From NCBI GenBank assembly GCA_003242505.1, contig QGUP01000180.1:1-5048 (forward strand): a DNA stretch of 5,048 nt, given 5' to 3'. The position numbers and the translations under genes are program-made. This DNA comes from Bacillota bacterium. Its GTDB lineage: Bacteria; Bacillota; Sulfobacillia; Symbiobacteriales; ZC4RG38. Every line of letters starts with the position of its first letter. Position 1 is the first letter of the stretch. Shown here in pieces: positions 4,658 through 5,048 of the stretch. The notes under the pieces are model-generated. The model did not search any database, was not told the origin of the DNA, and saw only the letters and a program-made list of their open reading frames with translations.

Positions 4658-5048
4658 TCACCTCCCCGGCCCCGGCGGCTGCAGCTGCATCCCGAACCGG
4701 CGGAGATTGACCTCCACCTGGATGTCGATCTCGGCCTGGGGAAACTGCTCGTCCCACCCGTAGGCGTTCCAGCGGTCATAGGTGGGGAAGAGGGGGGCGA
4801 CCCGGAGCCCCAGGCCGATGACGTCGCTCTGCCACTCCTCCTGGGCCCGGCGGATGAGCTTCCGGATCCCCGCCTCCATCTCCGCCTGCACCGCCTTTGC
4901 CAGGGCCTCCTGGTGCTCGGGACGGCTGTAGTCCACGCCGCTGGAGATCCCCTGGACCTCCACCTCCACCGGGATCCGGCCGGAGATGGCCGGGCGGCCC
5001 TCCGCCAGGGAGACCCGGTACCGGGGGGACTGCCCGGCCCGGACCTCC
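4658..5048 (-). CDS. Ger(x)C family spore germination protein, C-terminal part (5' end outside window)
   Basis: This is the C subunit of a spore nutrient germinant receptor, normally a lipoprotein on the outer face of the inner spore membrane working with the A and B membrane subunits. The frame is open from the window edge (codons in phase from 5047) to TGA at 4660-4658, giving 129 residues. They cover most of the family's C-terminal domain: a beta strand with IPVEVEVQG, a long helix (about 45-70, HQEALAKAVQAEMEAGIRKL) leading into QEEWQSDVIGLG (the family's helix then 'sD-x-x-G-x-G' motif), then W-containing DRWNAYGWDEQFPQAEIDIQVEV and the terminal LRRFGM strand. GTG 4969 is an internal codon, not the start, because the coding pattern and the domain continue upstream. 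The N-terminal lipobox and domain lie outside the window. A small two-membrane-segment gene follows immediately. The operon converges on the aldolase gene. Confidence 0.88.
   Translation of the reverse strand, partial: EVRAGQSPRYRVSLAEGRPAISGRIPVEVEVQGISSGVDYSRPEHQEALAKAVQAEMEAGIRKLIRRAQEEWQSDVIGLGLRVAPLFPTYDRWNAYGWDEQFPQAEIDIQVEVNLRRFGMQLQPPGPGR

Noticed and set aside
3291..4757. Long minus-strand open frame opposite tatA, the aldolase and part of the germination genes
   Set aside because: It overlaps four well-supported genes, has low-complexity Arg/Gly/Pro/His composition and no recognisable motif.

Overview
The window looks like chromosomal DNA from a very GC-rich, endospore-forming member of the Firmicutes. 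The type is Thermaerobacter/Symbiobacterium-like, but the genus cannot be fixed from sequence alone. Three things point this way: strong G/C bias at third codon positions, an S-layer-homology (SLH) surface protein, and the end of a Ger(x)C spore germinant-receptor gene. Shine-Dalgarno sequences are strong (AGGAGG type) and GTG starts are common. No mobile element, rRNA, tRNA or CRISPR array was seen.

Layout, left to right. At 1-153 on the minus strand is the 5' end of an unrecognised Cys/His-containing gene with a strong ribosome binding site. A 165-bp divergent spacer follows, holding a small AT-rich island and two short palindromes. At 319-1023 (+) lies a cytosolic glycerophosphodiester phosphodiesterase. 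At 1122-2903 (+) is an exported SLH protein with a signal peptide, three SLH motifs (a lysine/aromatic-rich insert splits the first from the second) and four tandem beta-rich modules. Its leader could fold to hide its own ribosome binding site. At 2904-3194 is a gene-free spacer with a degenerate 13-bp tandem repeat, a perfect 42-bp palindrome that is probably a terminator, and an inverted repeat ahead of tatA. At 3195-3416 (+) is tatA, closed by a GC hairpin terminator. At 3480-4367 (+) is a DHDPS/NAL-superfamily aldolase whose active-site signatures resemble 4-hydroxy-2-oxoglutarate aldolase rather than DapA. It converges on a minus-strand spore-germination operon: the C-terminal part of Ger(x)C (4658-5048, 5' end outside the window), followed 6 nt later by a 58-residue protein with two membrane segments (4475-4651). 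That small protein matches the 'D' proteins of some germinant-receptor operons.

The genes do not form one clear pathway. The loose common theme is the cell envelope and spore: phosphodiester turnover, an S-layer-type protein, Tat export and a germinant receptor. The most useful points for a second look are the small germination gene, the HOGA-like aldolase, the unusual SLH architecture, the long palindrome, and the short duplications that overlap both stop codons in the convergent 3' region. I see no strong evidence for a wholly new multi-gene system.
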